From Gemmataceae bacterium (GTDB taxonomy: Bacteria > Planctomycetota > Planctomycetia > Gemmatales > Gemmataceae): 46,180 nucleotides of DNA. A program made the translations under genes and the position numbers. Shown piece after piece: positions 36,275-45,863 of this stretch. A model generated the notes under the pieces. That model was not told where the DNA came from and ran no database searches. It worked only from the letters and a program-made list of their open reading frames with translations. The stretch spans positions 1 to 46,180 of the forward strand of contig SIAQ01000028.1 of the NCBI GenBank assembly GCA_009697105.1, in the 5' to 3' direction. Position 1 is the first letter of the stretch; each line of letters opens with the position of its first letter.

Positions 36275-37042
36275 ATGCGCATCCTGCTCACCAATGACGA
36301 CGGTATATACGCTCCCGGGATTCGCGCGATGCGCAAGGAACTCCAAAAAATCGGCGACGTGACTGTCGTCTCGCCGGCGGGCGAACAAAGTGCGGTCGGC
36401 CATTCGATCACGCTGCTCACGCCGCTCATCACGCAGCAAGTCGTCGATGAGGAGCAGAAACCAATAGGTTGGGCGGTCGAAGGTCGGCCAGCCGATTGCG
36501 TCAAGCTCGCGCTGTTGGAACTTTTGAAGGAGCCGCCCGATTTGATCATCAGCGGACTGAACGCCGGATCGAACGCCGGGATCAACGTTCTGTATTCCGG
36601 CACGGTCGCCGCAGCAGTGGAGGGGGCGTTCTTTCAGATCACCAGTATCGCGGTCAGCTTGGTCACCAACAAGCCCGAGGCGCCGAACTTCCCCAAGGCG
36701 GCGGGATACGCCCTTGGCGTCATCGAGCAGCTAATTCGGCATCCGTTGAGCCGAGGCAGTTTGTTCAACGTCAACATCCCGAACGTGGACAGAATTCCGA
36801 TACAGGGCGTGCGCGTGGTGAGGCAGAACATCGCGCCGTACAAGGAGCAGTACGATCGCCGAGTCGATCCGCGAGGCCGCACCTATTTTTGGACTGGCCC
36901 AGACTTCGGCTGCCCCGACCCGCACCCCGACACCGACGAGACAGCCCTGCGCGACGGCTACATCACGGTGACGCCGTTGCACTTCAACCTGACCGACGCA
37001 GTGATGCTTGAGAAGATGAAGGACTGGGAGTGGACGCTGTGA
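36275..37042 (+). CDS. surE: 5'/3'-nucleotidase SurE
   Basis: This is 255 residues from the ATG at 36275, with AAGGA upstream. The metal-binding NDDG is at 7-10, and SGLNAGSNAG with the following VLYSGTVAAA is the family hallmark. SurE hydrolyses nucleoside monophosphates and is often linked to stationary-phase survival. The usual neighbours pcm and rpoS are absent. Confidence 0.95.
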   Translation: MRILLTNDDGIYAPGIRAMRKELQKIGDVTVVSPAGEQSAVGHSITLLTPLITQQVVDEEQKPIGWAVEGRPADCVKLALLELLKEPPDLIISGLNAGSNAGINVLYSGTVAAAVEGAFFQITSIAVSLVTNKPEAPNFPKAAGYALGVIEQLIRHPLSRGSLFNVNIPNVDRIPIQGVRVVRQNIAPYKEQYDRRVDPRGRTYFWTGPDFGCPDPHPDTDETALRDGYITVTPLHFNLTDAVMLEKMKDWEWTL

Positions 37043-37094
37043 TGCTTGGTGTCAACGTTCTCCTCCAATACCCCTAACGGTTTAAGGACTCGCT

Positions 37095-37553
37095 ATGGCG
37101 GACCCCACAAACGACACCGGCTACTCGAAAATCCCAAAGCTTCCCGAGCCAACACCTGCGGATCGCGACCCGACCGAACTTCCAGCGGATGACGACGACA
37201 TCGCTCGGCGAATCATCCGCAAGACGCCGTTGCCGGTCCTCATGGAGAAAGGGCCGACGTCTCGGTTCAAAAAAAACGAACCCGGCAAGTTCGCGTTGAA
37301 TGCCGAACCGGCGCAGCAGGCCGGGGTGCCAAACGGCCCAACCAAGCCCAAGCCAAATCCTTACACGGAAGGCACACATCGCCACACACTCTTCGAGATC
37401 ATAGCGGCGAATCCAGGCCTCATCTCAAGGGAAATTAAAATCAAGACAGGCGACAGTAAGAAGCATCTGGACAAGTACGATCGTGAACTGGCCCGGATGG
37501 TGAACGATCGCCATATCGAGAAGACGGACGGAAAATATTTCGTGACGAATTAG
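37095..37553 (+). CDS. Hypothetical protein with disordered N-terminus and winged-helix-like C-terminus
   Basis: This is 152 residues, with AAGGA upstream of the ATG. Residues 1-90 are Pro/Asp/Lys-rich and probably disordered. Residues about 95-152 (TLFEIIAANPGLISREIKIK, then HLDKYDRELARMVNDRHIEK) look like a small winged helix, suggesting DNA binding. No family is recognised. It follows surE by 52 nt on the same strand. Confidence 0.65.
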   Translation: MADPTNDTGYSKIPKLPEPTPADRDPTELPADDDDIARRIIRKTPLPVLMEKGPTSRFKKNEPGKFALNAEPAQQAGVPNGPTKPKPNPYTEGTHRHTLFEIIAANPGLISREIKIKTGDSKKHLDKYDRELARMVNDRHIEKTDGKYFVTN

Positions 37554-37686
37554 TGCCTAATTCGGATCGCGGATTCCATGACCACATTGCGGGTAGATTT
37601 CTGGCGATTCGACAAGAAAGGGAACCAAGTAAAGAAACGTTCTATTTACTGGAGATGTATTGCCATTTTCGCCCGTGATAACGCCA

Positions 37687-37782
37687 CCCTCAAGAGTCGA
37701 TTTCCGAGGCTGAAGCGTAAGCGAGGCGGCCTGAATGCCTCGCTTACGCTTCAGCCTCCGACGGAAATTCGACTTTTGAGGG
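37687..37782. repeat. Long inverted repeat, perfect 22-bp core arms
   Basis: Core arms at 37706-37727 and 37737-37758 pair perfectly (GCTGAAGCGTAAGCGAGGC) around a 9-nt loop. Pairing continues outward with mismatches to about 37687 and 37782 (CCCTCAAGAGTCG with CGACTTTTGAGGG). It shares the AAGCGTAAGCG core with the copy at 33479. It lies within a 432-bp gap that otherwise holds only the small frame at 37811. Confidence 0.9.
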
Positions 37783-37810
37783 GCGCGTCCGTGATGACCC
37801 GGAGGAGTTC

Positions 37811-37912
37811 ATGCGGTCTCTTCACAAGCACTACAGCGGGACGTATTCCCGCGTATCGAAGGCAGTCGAGTCAAATCGGAATGAAGAGTATAGCCCCGCT
37901 GATGAAGAATAG
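37811..37912 (+). CDS. Possible 33-residue peptide or gene tail
   Basis: An ATG follows an unusually strong Shine-Dalgarno (GGAGG, 5-nt spacer). The frame ends at a TAG at 37910. The peptide reads like real coding sequence (SLHKHYSGTYSRVSKAVE, then an acidic tail). The same frame is open upstream (EGRVRDDPEEF before the ATG) into the inverted repeat at 37687-37782, so it could equally be the 3' remnant of a gene interrupted by that repeat. No homologue is recognised. Confidence 0.3.
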   Translation: MRSLHKHYSGTYSRVSKAVESNRNEEYSPADEE

Positions 37913-37985
37913 GCCCACGAGAGCGTTAATGCGCCACGGTAACATGAAAATGCCAGTTAGTCGTGAAGCCACGTCGTAACGACAC

Positions 37986-38408
<423 letters not shown>

Positions 38409-38533
38409 CGGTGTGCCTGGTTGTTGTCGAATCGTGCGGGCGGCGTTTGCAATTTTGTCGCGATCCCGTTAAGCCCATATTCTATCCAAACGCCAGGATG
38501 CGCGAAGTAGTTTCGGTGCAATCACCGTCTTGT

Positions 38534-38591
38534 CCGAGCCTGAGCGCCAGCGAAGGGCATCGCTTGGCCCTTCGCTGGCGCTCAGGCTCGG
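38534..38591. repeat. Inverted repeat, 24-bp perfect arms (GAGCCTGAGCGCCAGCG family)
   Basis: Arms at 38534-38557 and 38568-38591 pair perfectly. The right flank (CTCGGAAATATT) is identical to that of the hairpin at 46075-46157, although the inner stems differ. It ends 21 nt before the next start codon. Confidence 0.95.
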
Positions 38592-38612
38592 AAATATTGA
38601 GGGATCGTTGCC

Positions 38613-39821
38613 ATGACCTTTCGCTTTGCCAATGGTTGGACGCCCACGCAAACACGTGAGGCGATGCTGCTCGATGCGGCGGTGACGAATCTCAACACCG
38701 GCTCGTTCGGGCCGTTACCTCGCGCCGTGTTCGAGCGCGTGACGGCGCTGCGTCGTCGGCTGGCGGAAGAGCCGATGGATTTCCTGGTGCGCGAGTTGCC
38801 TGGCCAGCTGTGGACGGCACGCGAAGCGCTGGCGACGTTTCTACATGGCGATCCGCAGCGCCTTATCTTCACGGCCAATGTGACGGCATCGATAAACATC
38901 GTCGCTTCGGGGCTGACGCTTGATGGACCGGGCGAAATCCTGCTGACCGATCACGAATACGGCGCGATGCACTGGTGCTGGGAACGCTTCGCGCAACGCC
39001 ATGGCATGACGCTTCGCACCCTTCCGTTGCCGATCTTGGCGCGCGAACCCGGCGAGATCATCGCAGCTGCGACGAAGGCGATGACGCCGAATACCAAGCT
39101 GTTCTTCTTCAGCCATGTGCTCTCGCCAACCGGGATGGTGCTGCCTGCGAAGGAACTGTGTTCTGAGGCCCGGCGGCGTGGCATCATCACCGTGGTCGAT
39201 GGTGCCCACGCGCCGGCGATGATCGATGTGCGACTCGACGACATCGACGCCGACTATTATGGCGCGAACTGTCACAAGTGGCTGCTCGCGCCGACGGGAT
39301 CGGGATTCCTGTATCTCGGTCGGGGTAACGAGGATCGCCTCGAACCGCTCCAAGTAAGCTGGGGCTGGCGGCGTGAAAATCGCCCGGCCGACGAGCGCGA
39401 CGATTTCGGCTCGACGCCGCGGCTTCGCTACTACGAGTTCGAGGGCACGCGCGACATCTGCCCGTGGCTGGCGGTGCCTGCTGCGATCGACTTTCAAACG
39501 CAGCTCGGGTTCGAGATTATTCGCGCGCACAATACGAACCTCGCCCAATGTGTGCGCGAGCGCTTCGCACGGATCGGTGAGATCACGCTTGCGACGCCGA
39601 CGCATCGCGAGTTGCACGGGTTCCTGACAGCATTTCGACTGCCGCCGCGCGTGCAGGCTCAGACCTGGCGTGACGCATTGTGGCAGCGCTGGCGCATCGA
39701 GGCACCGATCGTCGAACGGCCTGAAGGATTGCTGATCCGCGTCTCGACGCATTTCTACAACACGACGGACGAGATCGACAAACTCGCCGAGGCGGTTGAG
39801 GCGATGTTGCGCGAGGGATGA
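38613..39821 (+). CDS. Class V aminotransferase-fold PLP enzyme
   Basis: This is 402 residues of fold-type I. The cofactor-pairing aspartate D196 sits in VVDGAHAP, and the Schiff-base lysine K222 in NCHKWLLAPTG. The sequence resembles the isopenicillin-N-epimerase-like/cysteine-desulfurase-like subgroup (TNLNTGSFGPLP at the start is typical). The true substrate is unknown. No pathway partners are adjacent. Confidence 0.9.
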   Translation: MTFRFANGWTPTQTREAMLLDAAVTNLNTGSFGPLPRAVFERVTALRRRLAEEPMDFLVRELPGQLWTAREALATFLHGDPQRLIFTANVTASINIVASGLTLDGPGEILLTDHEYGAMHWCWERFAQRHGMTLRTLPLPILAREPGEIIAAATKAMTPNTKLFFFSHVLSPTGMVLPAKELCSEARRRGIITVVDGAHAPAMIDVRLDDIDADYYGANCHKWLLAPTGSGFLYLGRGNEDRLEPLQVSWGWRRENRPADERDDFGSTPRLRYYEFEGTRDICPWLAVPAAIDFQTQLGFEIIRAHNTNLAQCVRERFARIGEITLATPTHRELHGFLTAFRLPPRVQAQTWRDALWQRWRIEAPIVERPEGLLIRVSTHFYNTTDEIDKLAEAVEAMLREG

Positions 39822-39874
39822 TCGGTCTATTGCCCATGGGTTCGACGTATCCTCGCAACACAGGGTATTCCGGC

Positions 39875-39880
39875 TATAAT
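39875..39880 (+). promoter_or_regulatory. Possible -10 box (TATAAT)
   Basis: An exact TATAAT lies between the PLP-enzyme stop and the hairpin at 39911. If used, the acyl-CoA dehydrogenase mRNA would carry the whole hairpin in its 5' leader. No convincing -35 is seen. Confidence 0.35.
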
Positions 39881-39910
39881 ACGCTCGGTGCGCTGCATGA
39901 TCGGATACGT

Positions 39911-39996
39911 TGTAGGATGCGTCAATCGCCAGCGCCGACGCACCGTGCGCTCGCGGGTTTATGGTGCGTCGGCGCTGGCGATTGACGCACCCTACA
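39911..39996. repeat. Inverted repeat, 34-bp arms (GTAGGGTGCGTCAATCGCCA family)
   Basis: Arms at 39911-39944 and 39963-39996 pair at 33 of 34 positions. Relative to the copy at 32636-32720 a G has become T in the left arm and the opposing C has become A in the right arm, so pairing is kept. It ends 66 nt before the next start. Confidence 0.95.
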
Positions 39997-40062
39997 GACG
40001 TAACCGCGAGGCGTATTTATGTATGCCTGTGCATAGCACGGACTTTGTCAAGGAGTTGACGG

Positions 40063-41880
40063 ATGGCCCTTACCGCGTCACAAATGCAAGAGCAGAAGAA
40101 GCAAGCCGAGGAGTTGCTGTTCTCCGAGAAGCACAAACTCGGTTTCGCGAAGGCGTTGTTCTTTGGGCAAGTGCAGGCACCGCTGTTATTTCCCTATCCG
40201 GACATCAAGCCGGAGGAACGCGACGTGGTGGCGAAGGCCGTGGCCGAGGTGCAACGATTCGCCGATGAGCATATCGACGCCGCCGCCATTGATCGTAATG
40301 CCGACATCCCGCAGTCGGTGATCGACGGCCTGAGCAAGCTCGGCGTGCTCGGCATGACTGCACCCGCGGAGTTCGGCGGGCGCGGCTTTTCCCAGATGGG
40401 CTACACGCAAATCCTCCAAGTCATCGGCGGGCATTGCGCTTCCACGGGCGTCTTCGTCAACGCCCATCACTCGATCGGCGTGCGTGCCCTGATCCTGTTT
40501 GGCACGAAAGACCAGCAAGCGAAATGGCTACCAGATCTCGTCTCCGGCAAGACGCTCGGCGCCTTCGCGCTAACCGAACCGGAAGCCGGCTCAGATGCCG
40601 CCAACGTTCAGACAACCGCGACGCTCAGCCCCGACGGCAAGACGTGGATACTCAACGGCCAAAAGCGCTACATCACTAACGGCGCCATCGCCCAGGTGCT
40701 GACAGTCATGGCCCGCACGCCCGTGCCCGGCACGAATGAAACCCGTATCACCGCGTTTCTCGTCACGCCCGATATGCCCGGCTTTGAAGTCGTCGAAGCC
40801 CGCATGCCCAAGTGCGGCATCCGCGGCACCGCCACCGCTCGGCTCGCCTTCAAAGACATGCCGGTACCCAGCGAGAACGTCCTCGGCCCGCTTGGCAAAG
40901 GACTGCGCGTCGCGCTCACTGTGCTCGATTTTGGCCGCACGACGTTCGGCGCGAGCTGCACCGGCGTCGCCAAGGCGTGCGTCGCAGCGGCGGTCGCTCA
41001 TGCCAAGTCGCGCGTGCAGTTCAAGGAAACGCTCAGCGAGTTCGAACTCGTCAAAAAGAAAATCGCCTTCATGGCTGCCAATGCCTTTGCGATGGAAGCA
41101 ACGACGACGCAATGTGCCGCCTTCATCGATCGCGGCTTCGAGGACTTCATGCTCGAAACCGCGATGCTCAAGGTCTTCTCGACCGACGCGTTGTGGACCA
41201 TCGTCAACGACACATTGCAAATATTTGGCGGGCAGGGCTACTTCTCCAACGAACCCTACGAACGCTGGATGCGCGATGCCCGCATCAACATGATCGGCGA
41301 AGGCGCAAACGAAGTGCTCAAGGCGTTCATCGCCGTCGTCGGCATGCGCGGCATCGGCGAGCATCTGAAGGGCATCCTCGATTCGCTGCGAAGTCCACTC
41401 AAAAATTTCGGCACGATCTGGAGCTTTGGCCGCGAGCAATTGATGGCGCGATTCACGTCGCCCGAGATTCCCGTGCAAAGCCCGACGCTGCGTAAAGACG
41501 CCCGCGAACTCGCCAACCGCGTCGGCGATTTCGGCATCGCCGTCGTCGATACGCTCAAGCATTTCCGCAGCAAGGCTCAGGAGAACACGAACGCTTCCAT
41601 CGACGAAGAAATGAAGATCATGGAGGTAGTGCTGAAAAGCCAATATTTGCAGGAGCGCTTGTCGGATGTGGCGTGCGATCTCTATGCATCAAGCTGTTCG
41701 TTGGCTCGGCTCGACCATCTCTTGAGCCACGCCAACGGCGAACCGGAGACACAGCGCGACATTCAAGCGGGCCGCTATTTCCTAACGCTTGCGAATCGCC
41801 GAATGAAGCAAAATCTTGCGGCACTGTGGGACAACGACGACGCCATGACGACGAAGACAGCGGACGCGTGGCTGAAGTAA
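40063..41880 (+). CDS. Acyl-CoA dehydrogenase, long VLCAD/ACAD9-like form
   Basis: This is 605 residues, with AAGGAG about 8 nt before the ATG. The standard three-part dehydrogenase fold (FALTEPEAGSDAA and LNGQKRYITNG for FAD/substrate, then FGGQGY) is followed by about 150 extra residues, as in very-long-chain enzymes. The catalytic base is expected at E413 (MIGEGANEVL), aligned with the IYEGTN motif of the family. It introduces the alpha-beta double bond into acyl-CoA and passes electrons to ETF. No other beta-oxidation gene is adjacent. Confidence 0.94.
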   Translation: MALTASQMQEQKKQAEELLFSEKHKLGFAKALFFGQVQAPLLFPYPDIKPEERDVVAKAVAEVQRFADEHIDAAAIDRNADIPQSVIDGLSKLGVLGMTAPAEFGGRGFSQMGYTQILQVIGGHCASTGVFVNAHHSIGVRALILFGTKDQQAKWLPDLVSGKTLGAFALTEPEAGSDAANVQTTATLSPDGKTWILNGQKRYITNGAIAQVLTVMARTPVPGTNETRITAFLVTPDMPGFEVVEARMPKCGIRGTATARLAFKDMPVPSENVLGPLGKGLRVALTVLDFGRTTFGASCTGVAKACVAAAVAHAKSRVQFKETLSEFELVKKKIAFMAANAFAMEATTTQCAAFIDRGFEDFMLETAMLKVFSTDALWTIVNDTLQIFGGQGYFSNEPYERWMRDARINMIGEGANEVLKAFIAVVGMRGIGEHLKGILDSLRSPLKNFGTIWSFGREQLMARFTSPEIPVQSPTLRKDARELANRVGDFGIAVVDTLKHFRSKAQENTNASIDEEMKIMEVVLKSQYLQERLSDVACDLYASSCSLARLDHLLSHANGEPETQRDIQAGRYFLTLANRRMKQNLAALWDNDDAMTTKTADAWLK

Positions 41881-41894
41881 GGCGCACGCCGATC

Positions 41895-43328
41895 CTAGCG
41901 CAGCACGTCCGCCACGACGCGTGCCGGTTCGACGCCGGTGAGGCGCATGTCGAGGCCCTGATGGCGATGCGATAGCCGTTGGTGGTCGATGCCGAGGCAG
42001 TGTAGCATGGTGGCATGGAGGTCTCGGACGTGGACGGGGTTTTCGACGGCGCGGTAGCCGAGTTCGTCGGTCGCGCCATAGGTCATGCCGCCTTTGATGC
42101 CGCCGCCCGCAAGCCACATCGAAAAGCCGCGAATGTGATGGTCGCGACCCGGAGCGCTGCCTTTGAACTGTACCATCGGCGTGCGGCCGAATTCCCCACC
42201 CCAAATGATGAGCGTGTCGTCGAGCATGCCGCGCTGCTTCAAATCTTGAACCAATGCCGCGGAAGGTCCATCGCAATATCCCGCACACTGCCTTAAGTAG
42301 CCGACGATGTTGTCGTGATGATCCCAACCGCGATGATAGAGTTGGATGAAGCGCACGCCGCGCTCGGCCAGGCGCCGGGCGAGCAAACAGTTGTAGCCGA
42401 AGCTGCCGTCAGCCGATTCGACGCCGTACATCGCCTTGGCCTGGCGCGTTTCGTCGGAGATGTCCATCAAGCTCGGCACGCTGGTCTGCATGCGAAACGC
42501 CATCTCGTATTGGGCAATGCGGGTTTCGATTTCGGGATTGCGCGTGCGTTCGTTCTGCATACGGTTGAGCGAGCCGATGGTGTCGATCGAATCGCGCTGA
42601 AGTTCGTGCGACACGCCCGCGGGGTTGCGAATGTAGTGCACCGGATCTCCGGTCGAATAGAACGGCACACCCTGATGACGCCCTGGCAGAAACCCCGCCG
42701 CCCATTGGCGTGTCGAGATCGGCTGTGGATTGCGTCCGCCGACACTCGTCAGCACGATGAAGCCGGGCAGATTTTGACATTCGCTGCCTAGGCCATACGT
42801 GATCCATGAACCCATGCTGGGCCGACCGGATATTTGCGTGCCAGTGTTCATCAACGTGTGAGCCGGGTCGTGATTGATCTGATCGGTGTGCATCGATCGA
42901 ATAATGGCGATGTCATCGGCGACGCGACTGATGTTCGGCAGCAGCTCCGATATCTCCTGTCCCGATTGGCCAACACGATGAAAGCGAAACCGCGGGCCGA
43001 AGCATTTAAGCTCGGCGTTCTGCAACTGCGCGATCGGCTGCCCGCGTGTGAACGACTCGGGCATCGGCTGCATATTCAAGCGTGCGAGAGTCGGTTTGTG
43101 ATCGAGCAATTCCAAATGCGACGGTCCGCCCGACATGTAGAGGAAGATCACGCACTTCGCTTTCGGCGCGAAGTGAGGCATATCGGCCATCCCGCCAATT
43201 CCGTGTGCGTCGGCGGAGGCGGACGTCGGCAGCATGGACGCCAGCGCTGCGGCCCCGAAACCGATCGACGACGTGCCGAGGAAGGTCCGACGATTGATGG
43301 CGAAACGGTCATTCTCGTGCATGTGCAT
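41895..43328 (-). CDS. DUF1501 protein, Tat-type signal
   Basis: This is 477 residues, with a GAGG Shine-Dalgarno 5 nt before the ATG. The N-terminus has a twin-arginine signal (NRRTFLGTSSIGFGAAALAS). Family blocks are FLYMSGGPSHLELLDHKP, WGGEFGRTPM and GRDHHIRGFSMWLAGGGIKGG. The family has an alkaline-phosphatase-like fold, but activity is unproven. This is the longer subtype, normally encoded beside DUF1549/DUF1553 genes. Here the neighbours are an acyl-CoA dehydrogenase (convergent, 14 bp away) and a PQQ-propeller gene. Confidence 0.93.
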   Translation of the reverse strand: MHMHENDRFAINRRTFLGTSSIGFGAAALASMLPTSASADAHGIGGMADMPHFAPKAKCVIFLYMSGGPSHLELLDHKPTLARLNMQPMPESFTRGQPIAQLQNAELKCFGPRFRFHRVGQSGQEISELLPNISRVADDIAIIRSMHTDQINHDPAHTLMNTGTQISGRPSMGSWITYGLGSECQNLPGFIVLTSVGGRNPQPISTRQWAAGFLPGRHQGVPFYSTGDPVHYIRNPAGVSHELQRDSIDTIGSLNRMQNERTRNPEIETRIAQYEMAFRMQTSVPSLMDISDETRQAKAMYGVESADGSFGYNCLLARRLAERGVRFIQLYHRGWDHHDNIVGYLRQCAGYCDGPSAALVQDLKQRGMLDDTLIIWGGEFGRTPMVQFKGSAPGRDHHIRGFSMWLAGGGIKGGMTYGATDELGYRAVENPVHVRDLHATMLHCLGIDHQRLSHRHQGLDMRLTGVEPARVVADVLR

Positions 43329-43381
43329 GTAACCTCGGGGATCCCAAGGGTTCGGAGTACCTCACCCTTGGGCTTGCATTA

Positions 43382-44668
43382 TTACTTCCCGCCGACGCAG
43401 TAAAGGAACAGATCCGAGCGGATGAATAGGTTGTCGCCGGCAATGGCGGGCGTGGCGTTGAAGATGTTGCCGTCCTTGAGATCATTGGTGACGAGGCGTT
43501 CAAACTTGGGGCCAACCGCCAGGACCGCCGTCACTCCTCGGCGTGAAAGGAAATAGAGCTTATCGCCTGCCAGCACGGGCGAGGCCCAGACCTGGTCGAT
43601 GCGGTCCACACGCTCCTCATAGATCATCTCGCCGGTCAACGCATCGGCACAGCACGCGGTTTCTTTGTCGTTGAGCCAATGAACTCGGCCCTGATGAAAA
43701 ACGGGGGACGAAACGTTTCCGCCTTTCTTGCTCGTCCAAAGTCGATGCGACTTTGTGACATCGCCGCGTCCGCCGGCGCGCAGTGCAACGGCCGTGGTGC
43801 CGGATCGCCCGCCGAACGACCAGAGGGTTCCGTCGTGTGCGACGACGCTGGGCACGATGTACCAGTTAATGTCGTTTTGGCACGACCAAAGCTGCTCGCC
43901 GGTGGTCGGGTCCAGCCCGACGACCTTCGCGGGCATGCCGACGACAAGCTCGGTCTTTCCCCATTTGAGGAGAACCAGCGTCGGCGTATTGAACGCTTCG
44001 CGGAAGCCTTTCGCTCGCCATTTCTCCGTGCCCGTTTTCTTGTCAAGGGCGATGATACAATCGCTCTCGATGCTGGCGTTGACGATGACGAGATCGCCGA
44101 AAAGGATAGGCGACGCCCCGGAGCCGAAGCCGTTGATGCGCGAGCCGACATCCGTGCTCCAGAGCTGTTTGCCAACGTGATCAAATGCAATCATGCCCGA
44201 CTTGCCGAAGTATGCGTAAACGCGCTCGGCATCGACGCAAGGCGTGCTGGAGGCATAGCCGTGACCGTCGCGCACGGAAGCTTGCTCAGGAAGTTTGGGA
44301 GCAACCTCGGTATCCCAGATCAATTTGCCGGTGGATCGGCTCAGGCATACGAGGTGCAGCTTGAGTTGGTTCATGTCGCCGCGCGGTTTGCCGGGCACGT
44401 TGTAGCCGCTATAGCAAGCAACAAAAACCTTGTCGCCGAGGATGACGGGGCTTGAACTGCCCGCGCCGGGCAGAGCGGTCTTCCAGGCGAGATTCTCGGT
44501 TTGACTCCAGCGTATCGGTAGCTTGGCGTTCGCACTCACACCTTGGCCACCCAATCCGCGAAACTGGGGCCAATCGACGGATTTGTCTTGAGCCGATAAC
44601 GACATGCTTCCCGCAAGGAGGGTACAGATCGAAAGGAACAAGATCGGATTGCGTGGAGTGATTCGCAT
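43382..44668 (-). CDS. Secreted PQQ-like (BamB-type) beta-propeller protein
   Basis: This is 428 residues from the ATG at 44668; the frame is open upstream but lacks a signal there. The signal peptide is RNPILFLSICTLLAGSMSLSAQ. The body starts VDWPQFRGLGGQGVS and has repeated propeller blades (KLIWDTE, KQLWSTDVGS, EQLWSCQND), typical of planctomycete BamB-like proteins that are not true BamB assembly factors. No PQQ-dehydrogenase active-site residues are obvious. It may be co-transcribed with the DUF1501 gene 53 bp downstream. Confidence 0.9.
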   Translation of the reverse strand: MRITPRNPILFLSICTLLAGSMSLSAQDKSVDWPQFRGLGGQGVSANAKLPIRWSQTENLAWKTALPGAGSSSPVILGDKVFVACYSGYNVPGKPRGDMNQLKLHLVCLSRSTGKLIWDTEVAPKLPEQASVRDGHGYASSTPCVDAERVYAYFGKSGMIAFDHVGKQLWSTDVGSRINGFGSGASPILFGDLVIVNASIESDCIIALDKKTGTEKWRAKGFREAFNTPTLVLLKWGKTELVVGMPAKVVGLDPTTGEQLWSCQNDINWYIVPSVVAHDGTLWSFGGRSGTTAVALRAGGRGDVTKSHRLWTSKKGGNVSSPVFHQGRVHWLNDKETACCADALTGEMIYEERVDRIDQVWASPVLAGDKLYFLSRRGVTAVLAVGPKFERLVTNDLKDGNIFNATPAIAGDNLFIRSDLFLYCVGGK

Positions 44669-44724
44669 TGTACGCTCGTCTGGAAAGGTGATGGCTGTGG
44701 CAGTCAAGTGACTGCAAACACAAC

Positions 44725-44746
44725 GAGCCGTGTCAGGACACGGCTC
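44725..44746. terminator. Intrinsic terminator-like hairpin
   Basis: A 10-bp perfect stem (GAGCCGTGTC / GACACGGCTC) with a 2-nt loop is followed by TGTTTGTTTTATT on the plus strand and a moderately T-rich GTTGTGTTTG on the minus strand. It lies 31 nt after the stop of the PDZ gene (minus) and before the start of the PQQ-propeller gene. It would separate these two minus-strand genes. Unlike the long repeats it looks like an ordinary terminator. Confidence 0.6.
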
Positions 44747-44777
44747 TGTTTGTTTTATTAGGGTCGGCACGATCCGA

Positions 44778-45863
44778 TTAGGCGTCATCCAGTTTGGGAC
44801 GGATACCCGGGATATTCGGCACGAGATTCCGATTTGCCGAAGGTAACAGTTGCTCGATAATCACGCGATAGTTGGCGGGCGCGTCGGCGATGCTGGTGAA
44901 CTTTTTGGTGTCCTTGCCGTCCTGCACGGTGATGTCGGTCACTTTGGCGGCGCCGTTTTCGATGACGCCGCCGACGTTGATGCGAAGGTCGTCCTTCGAG
45001 AATTCGCCCGTGAAGTCGGCGCCACGTTGCTTGCGAATGATCCGCGTGCCGTTGACGTTGATGTCGGAGCTGGAGTTTTGCAACGGGATGCCAGCCATCG
45101 GCAGCTTGGGTTGGTTGGGGTTCGGACGTGGCGTGATCTGGAAGCCGCGGAGCATGAAACCGTTGCGAATTTGGATGCCGCCGGCGCGACCACCGCCGCC
45201 GATCGGGTTATTCTGCACGAGAGCCGGCATTTGCGTGCCTTTGAGCGTTTCCTCTTTGCCGTCGCGCAGGACGACGATGTCGAACTTTTCCGCGTTAAGG
45301 TCTTTGACGAGTTTCTCAAGCCCCGCGCCATCGTTGGGAACCGGTTTGCCGTTGATCTTGACGAGAATGTCCTTTGCCTTGACACCCGCTTTCTCAGCGT
45401 CGGAATTGGGATCGACAGCGACGATGGCCAAGCCTTCCATGTCCGGCAAGCCAAGGTCTTCACGATCCTTCGGCGTGACGCTGCCGAGCTTCATGCCGCC
45501 CCATTTTAGTCCGCCGCCAGCGGTGTTGAAGTGCACGCGGCCGTTTGGCTGCGCAAGGTTCGGATTGATCCCCTCGATCTGCTTGAGCAGTTCTTCCAAC
45601 TGCTTGCGTTGTGCTTCCTGAAGCTTATTCAGGTCTTGGGGGAGGAGCCCACCAATACCGGGCAGATTTCCGCCTGGAATTTGCTTCTGCAATTCTTGCA
45701 GCTGCTTCAGTTGCAATTGCTGGAGCTTCAGAAGGTCCAACGGCAGGCCGCCGGCTTTTGGCGTGAGAGGCAAGCCCGGTACGATGATCTGGGCCGAGGC
45801 TTGGCCAGCGGAGAATGCGAGCGCCAATGCAGCCATCACAATTTGGGTTTTCCTTCCGATCAT
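44778..45863 (-). CDS. Secreted PDZ-domain protein with Gln/Leu-rich coiled coil
   Basis: This is 361 residues from the ATG at 45863, with a GGGAG Shine-Dalgarno. A signal peptide (about 1-25) is followed by a Leu/Gln-rich coiled coil (LLKLQQLQLKQLQELQKQ and a second stretch). A PDZ domain follows at about 125-205 (EGLAIVAVDPNSDAEKAGVK, AKDILVKINGKPV). A Gly-rich segment and a beta-rich C-terminal domain follow. No protease triad is present, so it is not a DegP-type enzyme. It probably works as a periplasmic adaptor. Confidence 0.85.
   Translation of the reverse strand: MIGRKTQIVMAALALAFSAGQASAQIIVPGLPLTPKAGGLPLDLLKLQQLQLKQLQELQKQIPGGNLPGIGGLLPQDLNKLQEAQRKQLEELLKQIEGINPNLAQPNGRVHFNTAGGGLKWGGMKLGSVTPKDREDLGLPDMEGLAIVAVDPNSDAEKAGVKAKDILVKINGKPVPNDGAGLEKLVKDLNAEKFDIVVLRDGKEETLKGTQMPALVQNNPIGGGGRAGGIQIRNGFMLRGFQITPRPNPNQPKLPMAGIPLQNSSSDINVNGTRIIRKQRGADFTGEFSKDDLRINVGGVIENGAAKVTDITVQDGKDTKKFTSIADAPANYRVIIEQLLPSANRNLVPNIPGIRPKLDDA

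Noticed and set aside
37578-37979. 133-codon plus-strand frame
   Set aside because: It runs through the inverted repeat, lacks coding character, and conflicts with the better-looking small frame at 37811.
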